Shown here: one piece after another, positions 18,999-29,321 of the stretch | Numbering within the stretch: the stretch's first letter is position 1 | Layout of the letters: each line of letters opens with the position of its first letter | NCBI RefSeq assembly: GCF_002434505.1 | Contig: NZ_DJKE01000001.1 | Coordinates: 186,001 to 250,000 of the forward strand | Direction of reading: 5' to 3' | Source of the DNA: Brevundimonas sp. UBA6550 | GTDB lineage: Bacteria > Pseudomonadota > Alphaproteobacteria > Caulobacterales > Caulobacteraceae | Length of the DNA stretch: 64,000 bases | Notes under the pieces: generated by a model | What the model was told of the DNA's origin: nothing | What the model saw: the letters and a program-made list of their open reading frames with translations, nothing else | Databases searched by the model: none | Program-made: the position numbers and the translations under genes

Positions 18999-19805
18999 TC
19001 AGGACGCCCTGGCCATCGGCTCGGCGTCTGCGGCGCGGGCGGCGTTCACCACCGCGTTGACCGGCTGCATCAGCCCGGCCTTGGTCACCTGCCCGGTCGC
19101 CAGATAGGCCTGCAGCGTGGCCACCACCATCACCAGCTTGGCGTCCGACGCCTTGATCGCCAGACCGTTCAAGGTCTCGACCTGCTGGCGGATGGCGCGC
19201 GTCGCCTGCGACGGATCCTGCTCGAACTGGGACAGGGCCGAAACCAGGATGCGCGTCGCCTGATCGCGCATTTCCGCCGCTCCGCCAGCTGCGCCATCGC
19301 TGCGGCGCTTCTTGGCCCCGGTGTATTCGCCCGAGTTGAAGCGGCGCCGATCCGGCCCGACGTAGCCGACCGCCTCGATCCACGGGCGCGGCTTCAGGGC
19401 GACGTTCTCGACCCGTTTGAACAGGTCGCCAGTCGTGAAGGGTTTTCTCAGAAACTCATGGACGCCGGCGTCGCGCGCGCCCTTGATGGCGGCGGCCGTG
19501 GCCTCGCCCGTCACCATGATGATCGGCGACATCCGGCACGACATGCTGGAACGCCGAACGCGCCGCGCCAGGGTCTCGCCGTTCAGCGTCTCGCCCGACC
19601 GTTCGGTGAAGATTACGCCCGGCTCGACGTCGCGCAGCAGCTCCAGCGCCCGCTCCTCGTCGCTCTCGCTATAGACCTCGCGCGCGCCCATCCCCTTCAT
19701 GATGTCGGTCAGCAACCGAACGGCGGACATGTTGGGATCGACGATCACCACGCGCCTAATCGCGGGCTCTATGCGGCTCAGGGTTCTGGCGTTGGTAGAG
19801 AACAC
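18999..19805 (-). CDS. Receiver-domain protein with Glu at the phosphoacceptor site
   Basis: 268 aa. Residues 17-130 form a REC fold: VVIVDPN (acidic pocket reduced to one Asp, D23, with Pro in place of the second acid), VIFTERSG (E68 where the phosphorylated Asp should be), MVTG (T99) and FLRKPF (K121). An Asp-to-Glu change can mimic the phosphorylated state, so it may signal constitutively or by binding only. The C-terminal half is helical with no recognised output domain. Located downstream of purA on the same strand and convergent with rpoH. Partner kinase unknown. Confidence 0.75.
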   Translation of the reverse strand: MFSTNARTLSRIEPAIRRVVIVDPNMSAVRLLTDIMKGMGAREVYSESDEERALELLRDVEPGVIFTERSGETLNGETLARRVRRSSMSCRMSPIIMVTGEATAAAIKGARDAGVHEFLRKPFTTGDLFKRVENVALKPRPWIEAVGYVGPDRRRFNSGEYTGAKKRRSDGAAGGAAEMRDQATRILVSALSQFEQDPSQATRAIRQQVETLNGLAIKASDAKLVMVVATLQAYLATGQVTKAGLMQPVNAVVNAARAADAEPMARAS

Positions 19806-19878
19806 GTCCGGCTCCGGGTTTGAGCCTTATGCTTACCGCGCCTGGGTTAAAGCCTGTTGAATCCGCCGTTGCGCCCGA

Positions 19879-21174
<1,296 letters not shown>

Positions 21175-21247
21175 AGCACTTCTCCGCCTTCGAATGCGGG
21201 CGCAGCCTATAGCGGGGGAATCGTCCGGTGTCGTCCCAGAAGTCGGA

Positions 21248-22408
21248 TTATCCGACCTCGTTCGCCGCCGTCTGGAACGCCCATTCCAGCCAAGGCGTCG
21301 CCGCGATCACATCGGCAGTCTCGACGGTGCAACCGCACCACAGCCTCAGGCCCGGCGGCGCATTGCGGTGCGGCTCCATGTCGAACACCGCCGCCTCATT
21401 CTCCAGCAGCGCCTTGAAGCGCGAAACGAAAGCCTTCTGCGCCTTGTCTTCCAGGCGCGTCACGCGCGGATCGACGAACTTCAGGCACACCGACGTCGTC
21501 GAACGGATCTCGGGCCGTTCGGGCAGGAAGTCGATCCAGTCGGTCTTCTCGACCCACGCCGCCAACGCCGCATAGTTGGCGTTCGTCCGCCGGATCAGTT
21601 CGCTCAAACCCCCGATGTCGCGCGCCCAGCCCAGGGCGTCGATCCAGTCTTCCAGCGTCAGAACCGAGAAGGTGTTGATCGCCACCCCGTCCGCCAGCAC
21701 CCGGTCGAACCGGCCCTGACCATCGGTCAGACGCAGCAGCTTGGGGATGGGCCGATCCGGCCGATATGTATCCAGCCGCTCCACCGCGCGCGGCGACAGC
21801 ACCATCACCCCGATGCCCGCCTCGCCGCCCAGCGCCTTCTGGAAGCTGAACGTCACCACATCCAGCTTGTCGTACGGCAGCGGCATGGCGAAGGCGGCCG
21901 AGGTGGCGTCGCAGATGGCCAGCCCCTCGCGATCGTCCGCGATCCAGTCGGCGTCCGGCACGCGCACGCCAGACGTCGTACCGTTCCAGGGAAAGATCAC
22001 ATCCCTGGACCAGTCCGCCCGCGACAGGTCGGGCAGTTCGCCCCACGGCGCCGTCAGGGCCTCGGGCTCCAGCCCCAGATGATCCTTCACGTCCGCCAGC
22101 CAGGTCAGGCCGAAATTCTCATAGGCCACTACCTGCACCGGCCGTGCGCCCAGCATCCCCCACAGCGCCGCCTCGACCGCGCCCGTGTCGGACCCCGGCG
22201 TATAGAGCATCACATGGCTGTCGGGGACTTCCAGCACCTCGCGCGTCAGGCGCAGACCATGGGCGAACCGCTCCTCCACCTCCGGCGCGCGTATGCCGCG
22301 CCCCAGCAGGTCGGACGGCAGGTCGCCCAGCGCATAGCCCGCGCGCTTGGCCGTCGGTCCGGCCGAGAACCACGGCCGCGCCGGCTTCACATCGGGCTTC
22401 ACAATCAT
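21248..22408 (-). CDS. serC: Phosphoserine aminotransferase (alphaproteobacterial type)
   Basis: 386 aa PLP enzyme of serine synthesis. N-terminal [15 protein letters not shown] matches the alphaproteobacterial/archaeal SerC branch, and the PLP lysine is in [14 protein letters not shown]. The ATG at 22408 has AGGAGACG immediately upstream. The same frame is open for another 550 codons upstream, through the J-protein gene, but that is merely GC-rich readthrough. Lies 23 bp after the J-protein gene. Confidence 0.93.
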   Translation of the reverse strand: MIVKPDVKPARPWFSAGPTAKRAGYALGDLPSDLLGRGIRAPEVEERFAHGLRLTREVLEVPDSHVMLYTPGSDTGAVEAALWGMLGARPVQVVAYENFGLTWLADVKDHLGLEPEALTAPWGELPDLSRADWSRDVIFPWNGTTSGVRVPDADWIADDREGLAICDATSAAFAMPLPYDKLDVVTFSFQKALGGEAGIGVMVLSPRAVERLDTYRPDRPIPKLLRLTDGQGRFDRVLADGVAINTFSVLTLEDWIDALGWARDIGGLSELIRRTNANYAALAAWVEKTDWIDFLPERPEIRSTTSVCLKFVDPRVTRLEDKAQKAFVSRFKALLENEAAVFDMEPHRNAPPGLRLWCGCTVETADVIAATPWLEWAFQTAANEVG

Positions 22409-22431
22409 GATCGTCTCCTCGGCCGGCGCGC

Positions 22432-23364
22432 TCAACGCCCCGGCGTATAGGGCCGCTTGGCGCGCCAGTCCTCGGCGAACTGCGTCAGCGTGTGATCCGG
22501 CTCTTCCGGCAGCGTGACCACCAGCTTGGCCAGCAGATCCCCGCGCCGCCCTTGGGCGAACGCGCCGCGCCCCTTCAGTCGCAGCACCTTGCCCGTGTTC
22601 GAGCCGGCCGGGATCGTCATCTGCACCGCCCCCTCCGGCGTCGGCACGCGCACCTTGGCGCCCAGCACCGCGTCGGGGACCGAGATCGGCAGGTCCATCG
22701 TCAGGTCCGCGCCTTCGCGACGATAGATCGGGTGCGCCTCGATCTTGAGCTCGATCAGGGCGTCGCCGTTCTCCGCGCCCCGGCCCGGCGCGCCCTGCCC
22801 GCGCAGACGGATGGTCTGGCCGTCCGACGCCCCCTTGGGGATGGTCACGTCCAGCGTGCGCCCGTCCGAGAACTGAATCCGGCGCGTCGCCCCGGCGATG
22901 GCGTCTTCCAGGCTGATGTCCAGCGTCGCCTTCACGTCCTGGCCGCGCGCGGTGAAATCGCGCGCCCCGCGCTGACGCCCCCCGCCGCCGAACATGCCGA
23001 ACAGGTCGTCCAGATCGACGCCCTCGAAGTTGGCCCGTCCGCCCGGCCCGCCGCCCTGACCGAAGGGATTGCCCCCCTGTCCGAACGGATTGCCGCCCGC
23101 GCGTCCCCCGCCGCTTCCGCCAAAGCCGCGATACTGTTCGTTGCCGTCGCCGTCGATCTGGCCCGCGTCGTATTTGGCGCGCTTGTCCTTGTCGCCCAGG
23201 ATGTCGAAGGCGGCGGTCACCCGCTTGAACTTGTCCTCGGTGATCTTGTCGCCGGGGTTCTTGTCGGGGTGCAGTTCCTTGGCGAGCTTGCGGTACGCCT
23301 TCTTGACCTCGTCCGCGCTCGCGCCCTTCGAAACGCCCAGTTCCTTGTAGGGATCGCCTGCCAC
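22432..23364 (-). CDS. DnaJ C-terminal domain protein (CbpA-like J protein)
   Basis: 310 aa. An N-terminal J domain with the HPD motif (ELHPDKNPGD near residue 31) is followed by a Gly/Phe-rich linker (GNPFGQGG repeated, residues 80-130) and two DnaJ C-terminal substrate-binding barrels. The zinc-finger region of true DnaJ is absent, as in CbpA/DjlA-type co-chaperones. It should stimulate DnaK. The start is a GTG. It follows the GTA tail gene gp15 on the same strand with an 87-bp gap. Confidence 0.88.
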   Translation of the reverse strand: MAGDPYKELGVSKGASADEVKKAYRKLAKELHPDKNPGDKITEDKFKRVTAAFDILGDKDKRAKYDAGQIDGDGNEQYRGFGGSGGGRAGGNPFGQGGNPFGQGGGPGGRANFEGVDLDDLFGMFGGGGRQRGARDFTARGQDVKATLDISLEDAIAGATRRIQFSDGRTLDVTIPKGASDGQTIRLRGQGAPGRGAENGDALIELKIEAHPIYRREGADLTMDLPISVPDAVLGAKVRVPTPEGAVQMTIPAGSNTGKVLRLKGRGAFAQGRRGDLLAKLVVTLPEEPDHTLTQFAEDWRAKRPYTPGR

Positions 23365-23451
23365 GTGCGTTGTCGCTCCAACTGAAAACCGATGGGCCGT
23401 CAGTTAAGCCATGCCCCCGCCCCCGCAAAGGGCCGGGTCCGTCATATTTCG

Positions 23452-26400
23452 TCAGACCAGACCGATTTCCAGCCCGACCGACGCCTCCACGCCCCAGCCG
23501 AAGCCCTCGCCCCATTGCGCCACGGCGATCCGCGCCTCGCCCCCCGGTCCCTGCGGAAAGTCCGCCGCGAACGCCGCCAGCGGATACAGCAGGCTGCTCC
23601 CCTCCACCTCGAACGTCCTCACCAGCCCTTCGCCGTCCAGCACCCTGCCTCGGAACCGAAGCGGATCGACCGCCGCCGGCTCGCCGTCCCAGCCGTCGCC
23701 ATACAGGCGCACGCGCGGCGTCCAGCGCACGATCCGCCCCGCGTCCGTCGTCTCGACCGTCAGGCCGCACGGCGACCACGGCCGCGCATGGACGCCCGCC
23801 GGGGTGAAGCCGACCTCCCGGAACCCTGCGCCGCCCGGCGCCGCGCCCGCCGGTCCCGCGCGACAGACCAGCGGCAGCCCCCGCTCGCCGCGCCCGATCT
23901 CGGCCCGCGCCAGCCGACCGTCCAGAAACACCGCCGTCGCCCCTTGCGCCGCCCCGGCCCTCATCTCGACCTCGGTTCCCTGCTGCGCCCGCAGCAGGTT
24001 CGTCAGCCGCCATGTCCCCGGCCCGACCAGGGCGGCGGATCGATACTGGATCACCTCCCACCCCGCCGCCGTCTCGACCGCCACGGCGTTTGCTCCGCCC
24101 AGCACCGCCGCCTCGACCGCGCTTTCCGGCTCCCCGCCTTCGATTTGAACCACGACCGCATTCGCCGCATCCCAGCGATGACGCACGCCGGGCGCCAGGG
24201 CCTGAACCAGGGTCCCGACCATGGCCGACGTCTCCATGTCCGCGCGCGGCGTCAGGACATCGGCGTTGGCACCGGCGTGCAACCGCATCGTCCGCCAGGG
24301 GTCCGCCGCCGCCGCGACCACGGGCCGCCCGTCTTCCTCCGCCCCCATCAGCGGCGGCAGGTCCAGCAGTTTCAGGAACGGCGCCCCGACCACCGTCGGC
24401 GCCTCGCCCCCGCGCCAGCCGCCGTCGTCCTCCTGCCGCGCCCGCTCCGTCACCGGCTCCAACTCGGCCGAAGGCGTCTCGTCCGCCGTCGTCCGCATCA
24501 CCCGCCAGTCACCGGCGCGCCCATCCAGCCGCACCATGTCCCCCGGCTCCAGCCGCATGGCGTCCAGCGGCCCCAGCGCCACGGTCACGGCCTCCATCCC
24601 GGCCCCCGTTAGCACGTCCAGCGCCGCCGCCTTTGCCAGGCCGCCCCCGCACACCACCGGCAAATCCAGGTCCACCCCGCCCCCGGTCGCGCCTTGGTCG
24701 TCGGACCGCACCACCGCCGCCCCGGTCTGATAGTCCGCCGTCTCGTCGATGTAGCGCACCCGCACCGTTGACGGTCGCGCCTCCAGCGTCCGCGTCGCGC
24801 TGACCGACGCGCCCCGCTCGGGCAGGGCCAGGGCGTCGGCCGTCAGTTCGCCCTCGACCGCCGCCCGCCCCCTGACCGCGACCCGCCCGTCCCGCTCCGC
24901 CGCCACGACGTCGAAGGCGGCCAGCAGCGGCTCCAGCGCGTCGCGCGTCCGCATCGGCCTGTCGATGACATAGCCGGCCGCCGCCCCCTCGACACCCTCC
25001 ACCGACATCTCGTCCGGCTTCAGTCCGCCCCGCGCCAGCACCGCCGCGATCAGGTCGCGCCCGTCGCCCGCCAGTCGTCCGTTCAGCCAGTGTCCGGCCC
25101 GCCACGCCCCCGCATCGGCCCAGACGTCGCCTCGCGCCGGAAACGCCGGATAGGGCCTGGCGTCCCAGCACCAGGCGTCCGCCGCCTCCAGCATCCGCCC
25201 GCCATAGACCGCCGATGTCGGATTGTTCTCCACCTTGCCGAAATGCCCCAGCACCGCCTCCAGCGCCGCCCGCTGCACCCCATCGTCGCGCGCGCCGGTC
25301 GAGGCGGGCGGCCGATGGCTCTCGCTGCTCTTGGGGTCCTGGAACAGGTTCGGCGCATTGCCGCCCCGGTCCACCGCCGCGCAGCCGAACTCCGACAGCC
25401 TGACCGGCTTCATCCCCGGAACCCAGGCCGTCGGCGTCGCGCTTCGGACCCCGCCCGGCCGATCATGGTGCAGGTTCGACCACCACCCCTTCAGGTCCTT
25501 GGGCCGGAACACCCAGTCTTCGCCATGCGCCCCATCGACGATGCGCGTCCGTGCCTGCCCCGCCCGATCCGCCTCGCTGGCGTAGAACCAGTCGAACCCG
25601 TCCCCGCCCGCGACGCCGGCCGCCAGATAGGCCGGGTCCGCCGCCCCCGCCCACGCGCCCGCGTCCACTCCGCCCTCGCCCGCGCGCCAGTCGGTCAAAG
25701 GCGGATACCAGTCGATGGCGACGTAATCGATGTTCGGATCGGCCCACAGCGGATCCAGATGGAACACCACCTCCCCGCCCGCCTGCCATCCGAAATATTC
25801 GCTCCAGTCGGCCGCATACGACAGCTTCACCCCCGCCCCGACCACCGCCCGGCATTCCGCCGCCAGCGCCCGGAACTGCTGAACCGCCGGAAAGCCCCCG
25901 TCCGCATCCCGCGTCCCGGTCACGCCCCGCATCTCCGAGCCGATCAGCAGCCCGTGCGCCCCTTCCTCCGCCGCGATCCGCGCATAGTGCAGCGCCATCC
26001 GCCGCAAACCCCAGCCGGCCGCCGTCCCGAACAGCGCCGCCATCTCCGCCGTCGCCCCGGCGCCGTCCTGGCCCGTCACACGCCCCCGCCACGGATAACC
26101 GGGGCAGTCCATGAAGACGAACGGATACAGCGTCACCTCCAGCCCCCGCGCCTTCAGCTCGCGGATCGCCTGGCGCACGCTGTCGTCCGAAGGCGTCCCG
26201 CCATAGGCCGGCGCCCCATCGACCTGGCTGACGACATAGGCGTCTGCGCGCCCCAGCCCCGCCACCGACCAGGCGTGCGGCTCGGTCGGCTTGTCGCGTC
26301 GCTCAACCCCCGGCCGCACCCGGCATTCCCCCGCCCTCAGGTCGCTGCCGAACCAGCCGACCACCAGACTGACCCGCTTCAGGTTCGGCAGCTGCGCCTG

Positions 26401-27150
26401 AAGCTGATCCAGCGACGCCAGCAGGTCCGCCCGCCCCTCGCCGTTGTGCATGTTCTCCGCCGTCGTCCGCGTCAGCCCTTCGCGGCGCAGCACCGCCTCG
26501 GTCGCCAGGGCGAACTCCCCCGCGCCGGGGATCAGACACACGCCCTCCAGCAAGTCCTCCAGCCGGGGCGCCCCGCCCCTGGGTCGCCGGAACACCTCGA
26601 AGCTCAGCTGCGGAACCCGGTCCCCGAACGGCCCCAGCGGCAGGTCCTCGAACACCACATAGGCCGCGCCGCGATAGGCCGGAGCGTTTCCTTCTACGGC
26701 CTCGATCAGGGGATCGGGCGTCTGCTCCTCGCCGCCGCGATGCACCCGCATCACGACGCCGGTCATGTCCATCGGCCGCCCGTCGGCCCAGACCCGGCCG
26801 ATCCCATCGATCTGGCCCTCGCACAGGGCCACCGCGAAGCTCAGCGAATAGGTGTAGTCGACCGTCTTGGGCCCGCCCTTGCCCGCCCGTCCCTTGGTCC
26901 TGCCTTCCAGGAACCGCGCGGCCCAGATCACCTGGCCGGTCACCCGCGCCCGACCGAAGACGCAGGCCATAGGCGACCCTTCCGCCGTCCCCTGCACCTT
27001 CAGCGTCTCGATGCGCGGCCCGATCTGACGCGCCGGTCCCAGCGACCCGATCACGCGATTGTCGATCGCCCGCCCGATGGTGGCGCCGATCACCCGCCCG
27101 ATCCCGCCCCCGACCTGCTGCCCGACCGCGCTCAGTACGACTTGCGCCAT
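23452..27150 (-). CDS. GTA gp15: baseplate/megatron protein with TIM-barrel-like domain
   Basis: 1232 aa, near the size of RcGTA gp15 (about 1300). The N-terminal region MAQVVLSAVGQQVGGGIGRVIGATIG... has glycine-zipper character; a GTA TIM-barrel glycoside-hydrolase-like domain is centred on residues 400-700 (VAIDWYPPLTDWR, RLSEFGCAAVDRGGN). The C-terminal part resembles phage central-fibre/host-specificity proteins. It forms the tail tip that contacts and penetrates recipient cells. Start at 27150 chosen for GGAG nine bases upstream; an ATG at 27168 overlaps gp14. Last gene of the cluster. Confidence 0.9.
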   Translation of the reverse strand: MAQVVLSAVGQQVGGGIGRVIGATIGRAIDNRVIGSLGPARQIGPRIETLKVQGTAEGSPMACVFGRARVTGQVIWAARFLEGRTKGRAGKGGPKTVDYTYSLSFAVALCEGQIDGIGRVWADGRPMDMTGVVMRVHRGGEEQTPDPLIEAVEGNAPAYRGAAYVVFEDLPLGPFGDRVPQLSFEVFRRPRGGAPRLEDLLEGVCLIPGAGEFALATEAVLRREGLTRTTAENMHNGEGRADLLASLDQLQAQLPNLKRVSLVVGWFGSDLRAGECRVRPGVERRDKPTEPHAWSVAGLGRADAYVVSQVDGAPAYGGTPSDDSVRQAIRELKARGLEVTLYPFVFMDCPGYPWRGRVTGQDGAGATAEMAALFGTAAGWGLRRMALHYARIAAEEGAHGLLIGSEMRGVTGTRDADGGFPAVQQFRALAAECRAVVGAGVKLSYAADWSEYFGWQAGGEVVFHLDPLWADPNIDYVAIDWYPPLTDWRAGEGGVDAGAWAGAADPAYLAAGVAGGDGFDWFYASEADRAGQARTRIVDGAHGEDWVFRPKDLKGWWSNLHHDRPGGVRSATPTAWVPGMKPVRLSEFGCAAVDRGGNAPNLFQDPKSSESHRPPASTGARDDGVQRAALEAVLGHFGKVENNPTSAVYGGRMLEAADAWCWDARPYPAFPARGDVWADAGAWRAGHWLNGRLAGDGRDLIAAVLARGGLKPDEMSVEGVEGAAAGYVIDRPMRTRDALEPLLAAFDVVAAERDGRVAVRGRAAVEGELTADALALPERGASVSATRTLEARPSTVRVRYIDETADYQTGAAVVRSDDQGATGGGVDLDLPVVCGGGLAKAAALDVLTGAGMEAVTVALGPLDAMRLEPGDMVRLDGRAGDWRVMRTTADETPSAELEPVTERARQEDDGGWRGGEAPTVVGAPFLKLLDLPPLMGAEEDGRPVVAAAADPWRTMRLHAGANADVLTPRADMETSAMVGTLVQALAPGVRHRWDAANAVVVQIEGGEPESAVEAAVLGGANAVAVETAAGWEVIQYRSAALVGPGTWRLTNLLRAQQGTEVEMRAGAAQGATAVFLDGRLARAEIGRGERGLPLVCRAGPAGAAPGGAGFREVGFTPAGVHARPWSPCGLTVETTDAGRIVRWTPRVRLYGDGWDGEPAAVDPLRFRGRVLDGEGLVRTFEVEGSSLLYPLAAFAADFPQGPGGEARIAVAQWGEGFGWGVEASVGLEIGLV

Positions 27151-27154
27151 GCTT

Positions 27155-27628
27155 TTAAACTCCGTCATCCTCGGTCAACGAGGCGGCGCACGCCGCCGAG
27201 GCCGAACCGGGGACAGGAAAGCGGAACACGGCGGCCAGCCGCCTTCGCCACCACGCCCCCATCCAGCTTTCGACCACCGCCCGCCCCCAATAGGCGTGGA
27301 TCATCCTCGGCTCCGGCCCGCCGACGTCGCTCAGGATGGCGCAATGCTTGACCGCAGCCCCCGGCGACATCCGAAACAGCAGCACGTCGCCCGCCCGCAT
27401 CTGATCGACCGCCACCGGCCGCATCCACCGCCCCGCCGCCTCCAGCAGCGTCTCGCGCCCGCCCACCTCGGCCCAGTCCGCCGAATAGGCCGGCAAGACT
27501 TCCGGCTCCTCGCCCACGACCGCGCGCCACACCCCGCGCACCAGCCCCAGACAGTCCGCGCCCACGCCCTTCACACTGGCCTGATGACGATACGGCGTCC
27601 CCAGCCAGGACCGCGCGGCGGCGACCAC
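27155..27628 (-). CDS. GTA gp14: NlpC/P60 family tail peptidase
   Basis: 157 aa when started at a GTG at 27628. Catalytic Cys is in GADCLGLVRGVWR and the His in AVKHCAILSD, as in NlpC/P60 cysteine peptidases; AARSWLGTPYRHQASV is the standard GTA N terminus. Presumably cuts recipient or donor peptidoglycan during DNA delivery. The ribosome site GGGGGAGGA six bases before the GTG is the end of the REP-like element at 27633-27787, so the repeat appears to supply the initiation signal. The end of gp14 overlaps an alternative gp15 start. Confidence 0.88.
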   Translation of the reverse strand: MVAAARSWLGTPYRHQASVKGVGADCLGLVRGVWRAVVGEEPEVLPAYSADWAEVGGRETLLEAAGRWMRPVAVDQMRAGDVLLFRMSPGAAVKHCAILSDVGGPEPRMIHAYWGRAVVESWMGAWWRRRLAAVFRFPVPGSASAACAASLTEDDGV

Positions 27629-27632
27629 GACA

Positions 27633-27787
27633 GATCCTCCCCCGTTCAAGGGGGAGGGGGACCGCGAAGCGGTGGAGGGGGCGGACGCAAAACCACCCTT
27701 CGAAGCCGCCTGATCGACACCCGTGGGATTTTCGCCCCCTCCACCACGCTGCGCGCGGTCCCCCTCCTCCGCTACGCGGTGGAGGAT
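27633..27787. repeat. REP-like paired palindrome between gp13 and gp14
   Basis: A left palindrome CCTCCCCCGTTCAAGGGGGAGG and a right one CTCCTCCGCTACGCGGTGGAG enclose about 100 bp that also contains inner GGAGGGGGC/GCCCCCTCC arms. It is similar to the element at 13202. It fills almost the whole gp13-gp14 gap. Confidence 0.7.
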
Positions 27788-27804
27788 CAGGTCGTCTTCC
27801 CGCC

Positions 27805-28491
27805 TCACCGCCGGCTCCCGCCGTCGTTCCGCGCCCCGCCCGCCGGATAGGCCGTCAGGAAATCGTCGCCCGGCACATCGGGGAAGCCGCGAAAGTTCGC
27901 CCCGTTCGCAAACGTTCCGACGCAGGTCTCCCACCGCTTGTCGCAGACCCGTCCCGCCGCCTCCGCAACCCCGCACCGCTGGTCACCCAGCCGCGCGTCG
28001 CACATCCGCCCATAGGTCCGCCCGACTACCCGCTCCAGCCTGGCCAGCGGTCCCTCAAGTTCGGCCACGAACGTCCCTGCGCTCAGGACGCCCGATGGGC
28101 GACAGCCCTCAAAGGCGTTCTCGCGCCTGATCCGCGCCAGCGTGCCGACCCACAGCCGCACCCTCAGCGTCGGCTGCGTCCAGTCCACGCGCCACAGCTC
28201 GACCGACGCCTGGTCGTACAACCCCGCCGCCACGTCCGCCTCGGTGATCGCTGAATCGTCCAGCGCCCCCGCCGCCGAAACCGATCCGGCCGCCAACCCC
28301 ACGGCGCTCTCGCCCGCCCCCGCCGTCCAACCGCTGGCGGCGCGACAGACCACCCCATCCATGACCAGATCGCGGTCGTGATCGGTGAACCCCATCGTCG
28401 CGCCGTCCACGCGCGTCAGCCGCCAGACATGACAAAGCGTCGCCGCCCCGCTCTCGACGCGGGCGGCCAGGTCTTCCGGTATGTGTCTCAT
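27805..28491 (-). CDS. GTA gp13: DUF2163 tail hub protein, short form
   Basis: 228 aa. The N-terminal DUF2163 region is well kept (TLCHVWRLTRVDGATMGFTDHDRDL, AITEADVAAGLYDQASVELW) and so is the end CDKRWETC...NFRGFPDVPGDDF. RcGTA-type gp13 proteins are near 290-300 aa; here the link between RCGV (about residue 172) and CDKRW is only nine residues, so roughly 60-80 residues of the usual C-terminal domain are missing. The joined frame is intact. Cysteines in the last part resemble the iron-sulfur hub of RcGTA (inference). Confidence 0.85.
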   Translation of the reverse strand: MRHIPEDLAARVESGAATLCHVWRLTRVDGATMGFTDHDRDLVMDGVVCRAASGWTAGAGESAVGLAAGSVSAAGALDDSAITEADVAAGLYDQASVELWRVDWTQPTLRVRLWVGTLARIRRENAFEGCRPSGVLSAGTFVAELEGPLARLERVVGRTYGRMCDARLGDQRCGVAEAAGRVCDKRWETCVGTFANGANFRGFPDVPGDDFLTAYPAGGARNDGGSRR

Positions 28492-28508
28492 GTTCGCTTT
28501 CGCTCAGG

Positions 28509-28626
28509 CGTGGCGAGTGACGAGTGGCGAGTGGTGAGTGGCGAGGATCGCCGAAGCAGGGCGAACGACCGTGGCGGTTTCGAAGGCGGGACGGCGGCTC
28601 ACTCACCACTCACCACCACCACTCAC
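28509..28626. repeat. GTGAGTGG-type palindrome 3' of gp12
   Basis: Direct heptamer-like units (GGCGAGTGACGAGTGG on one side, CTCACCACTCACCACC on the other) form an inverted repeat that begins in the gp12 stop codon and fills the gp12-gp13 gap. It is related in design to the elements at 30781, 31872 and 32368 but lacks their GANTC sites. Confidence 0.6.
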
Positions 28627-29237
28627 ACCCGCACCTCGATCAGCGGAACCGCCGCCATCCGCCCGGCCTCGAAACTTTCCAGCGTCGTCTCAATCCGGTC
28701 CGTGTCGAACCGGACCGGCGTGTCGAACAGGAAACCCGCCGTCACCGGCGCCCCTGCCCCGGGCGCGCTCGCCAGCGTCACCCGCCCCGTCGCGACATCG
28801 ACCGTGAAGGCCGTGGTCTCCACCCCGCCGACCGCGACGCGCACCGACCTCGCGACCGGCTTGGCGATCGTCCGCGCCACGTCGCCATAGGCCTTGGTCA
28901 GGTCAAACGCCGTCCGCGCCCCATCCCCGACGCCCAGCGCCTGGTCGTCTGGCGCCGGCGTCCCGCCCGGCGCGCACGACTTGAAGTCGGCGAAGTCCTT
29001 GAACCGAAACCCGTAAAGCCGCCCCCGCCGCGCCTCGAAGAAGGCGGTCAGCGCCGCCATGTCGTCCAGCGACCTCAGGTTCGCCCCGATCAGATACCGC
29101 CTGCGCCCCAGCGCCCACGGCGTCGACCGCCGCTCGAACCCCGAGGCCAGGGTCGTGATCTCGGTCCTGCGCTCCACCCCGCCGGTCGAACCGAACGCCA
29201 GTCGCGCCGGCAGCCGCACCTCGTGAAAGGCGCCCAT
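28623..29237 (-). CDS. GTA gp12: DUF2460 distal tail protein
   Basis: 204 aa, the normal size of the DUF2460 (TIGR02217-like) family. Landmarks: FHEVRLPARLAFGSTGG, RRYLIGANLRS, FFEARRGRLYGFRFKDFADF and the C-terminal GRMAAVPLIEVRV. Forms the distal tail ring linking tube and hub. The ATG at 29237 has AGGAGAG eight bases upstream; the larger open frame beyond it is antisense to a DUF805 gene and not homologous. Confidence 0.9.
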   Translation of the reverse strand: MGAFHEVRLPARLAFGSTGGVERRTEITTLASGFERRSTPWALGRRRYLIGANLRSLDDMAALTAFFEARRGRLYGFRFKDFADFKSCAPGGTPAPDDQALGVGDGARTAFDLTKAYGDVARTIAKPVARSVRVAVGGVETTAFTVDVATGRVTLASAPGAGAPVTAGFLFDTPVRFDTDRIETTLESFEAGRMAAVPLIEVRV

Positions 29238-29321
29238 GGTCACTCTCCTGTTGTGCAATGCCGCTCGCCCGGTCCAAATCTTTGCGGCGGCGCTCGGGCC
29301 GCCCTCTCGGGACCACAGACC

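Noticed and set aside
21248..24061. A 937-codon frame suggesting a fusion of serC with an upstream protein
   Set aside because: SerC similarity begins only at the ATG at 22408 with its own ribosome site; the upstream part is off-frame reading of the J-protein and gp15 genes.
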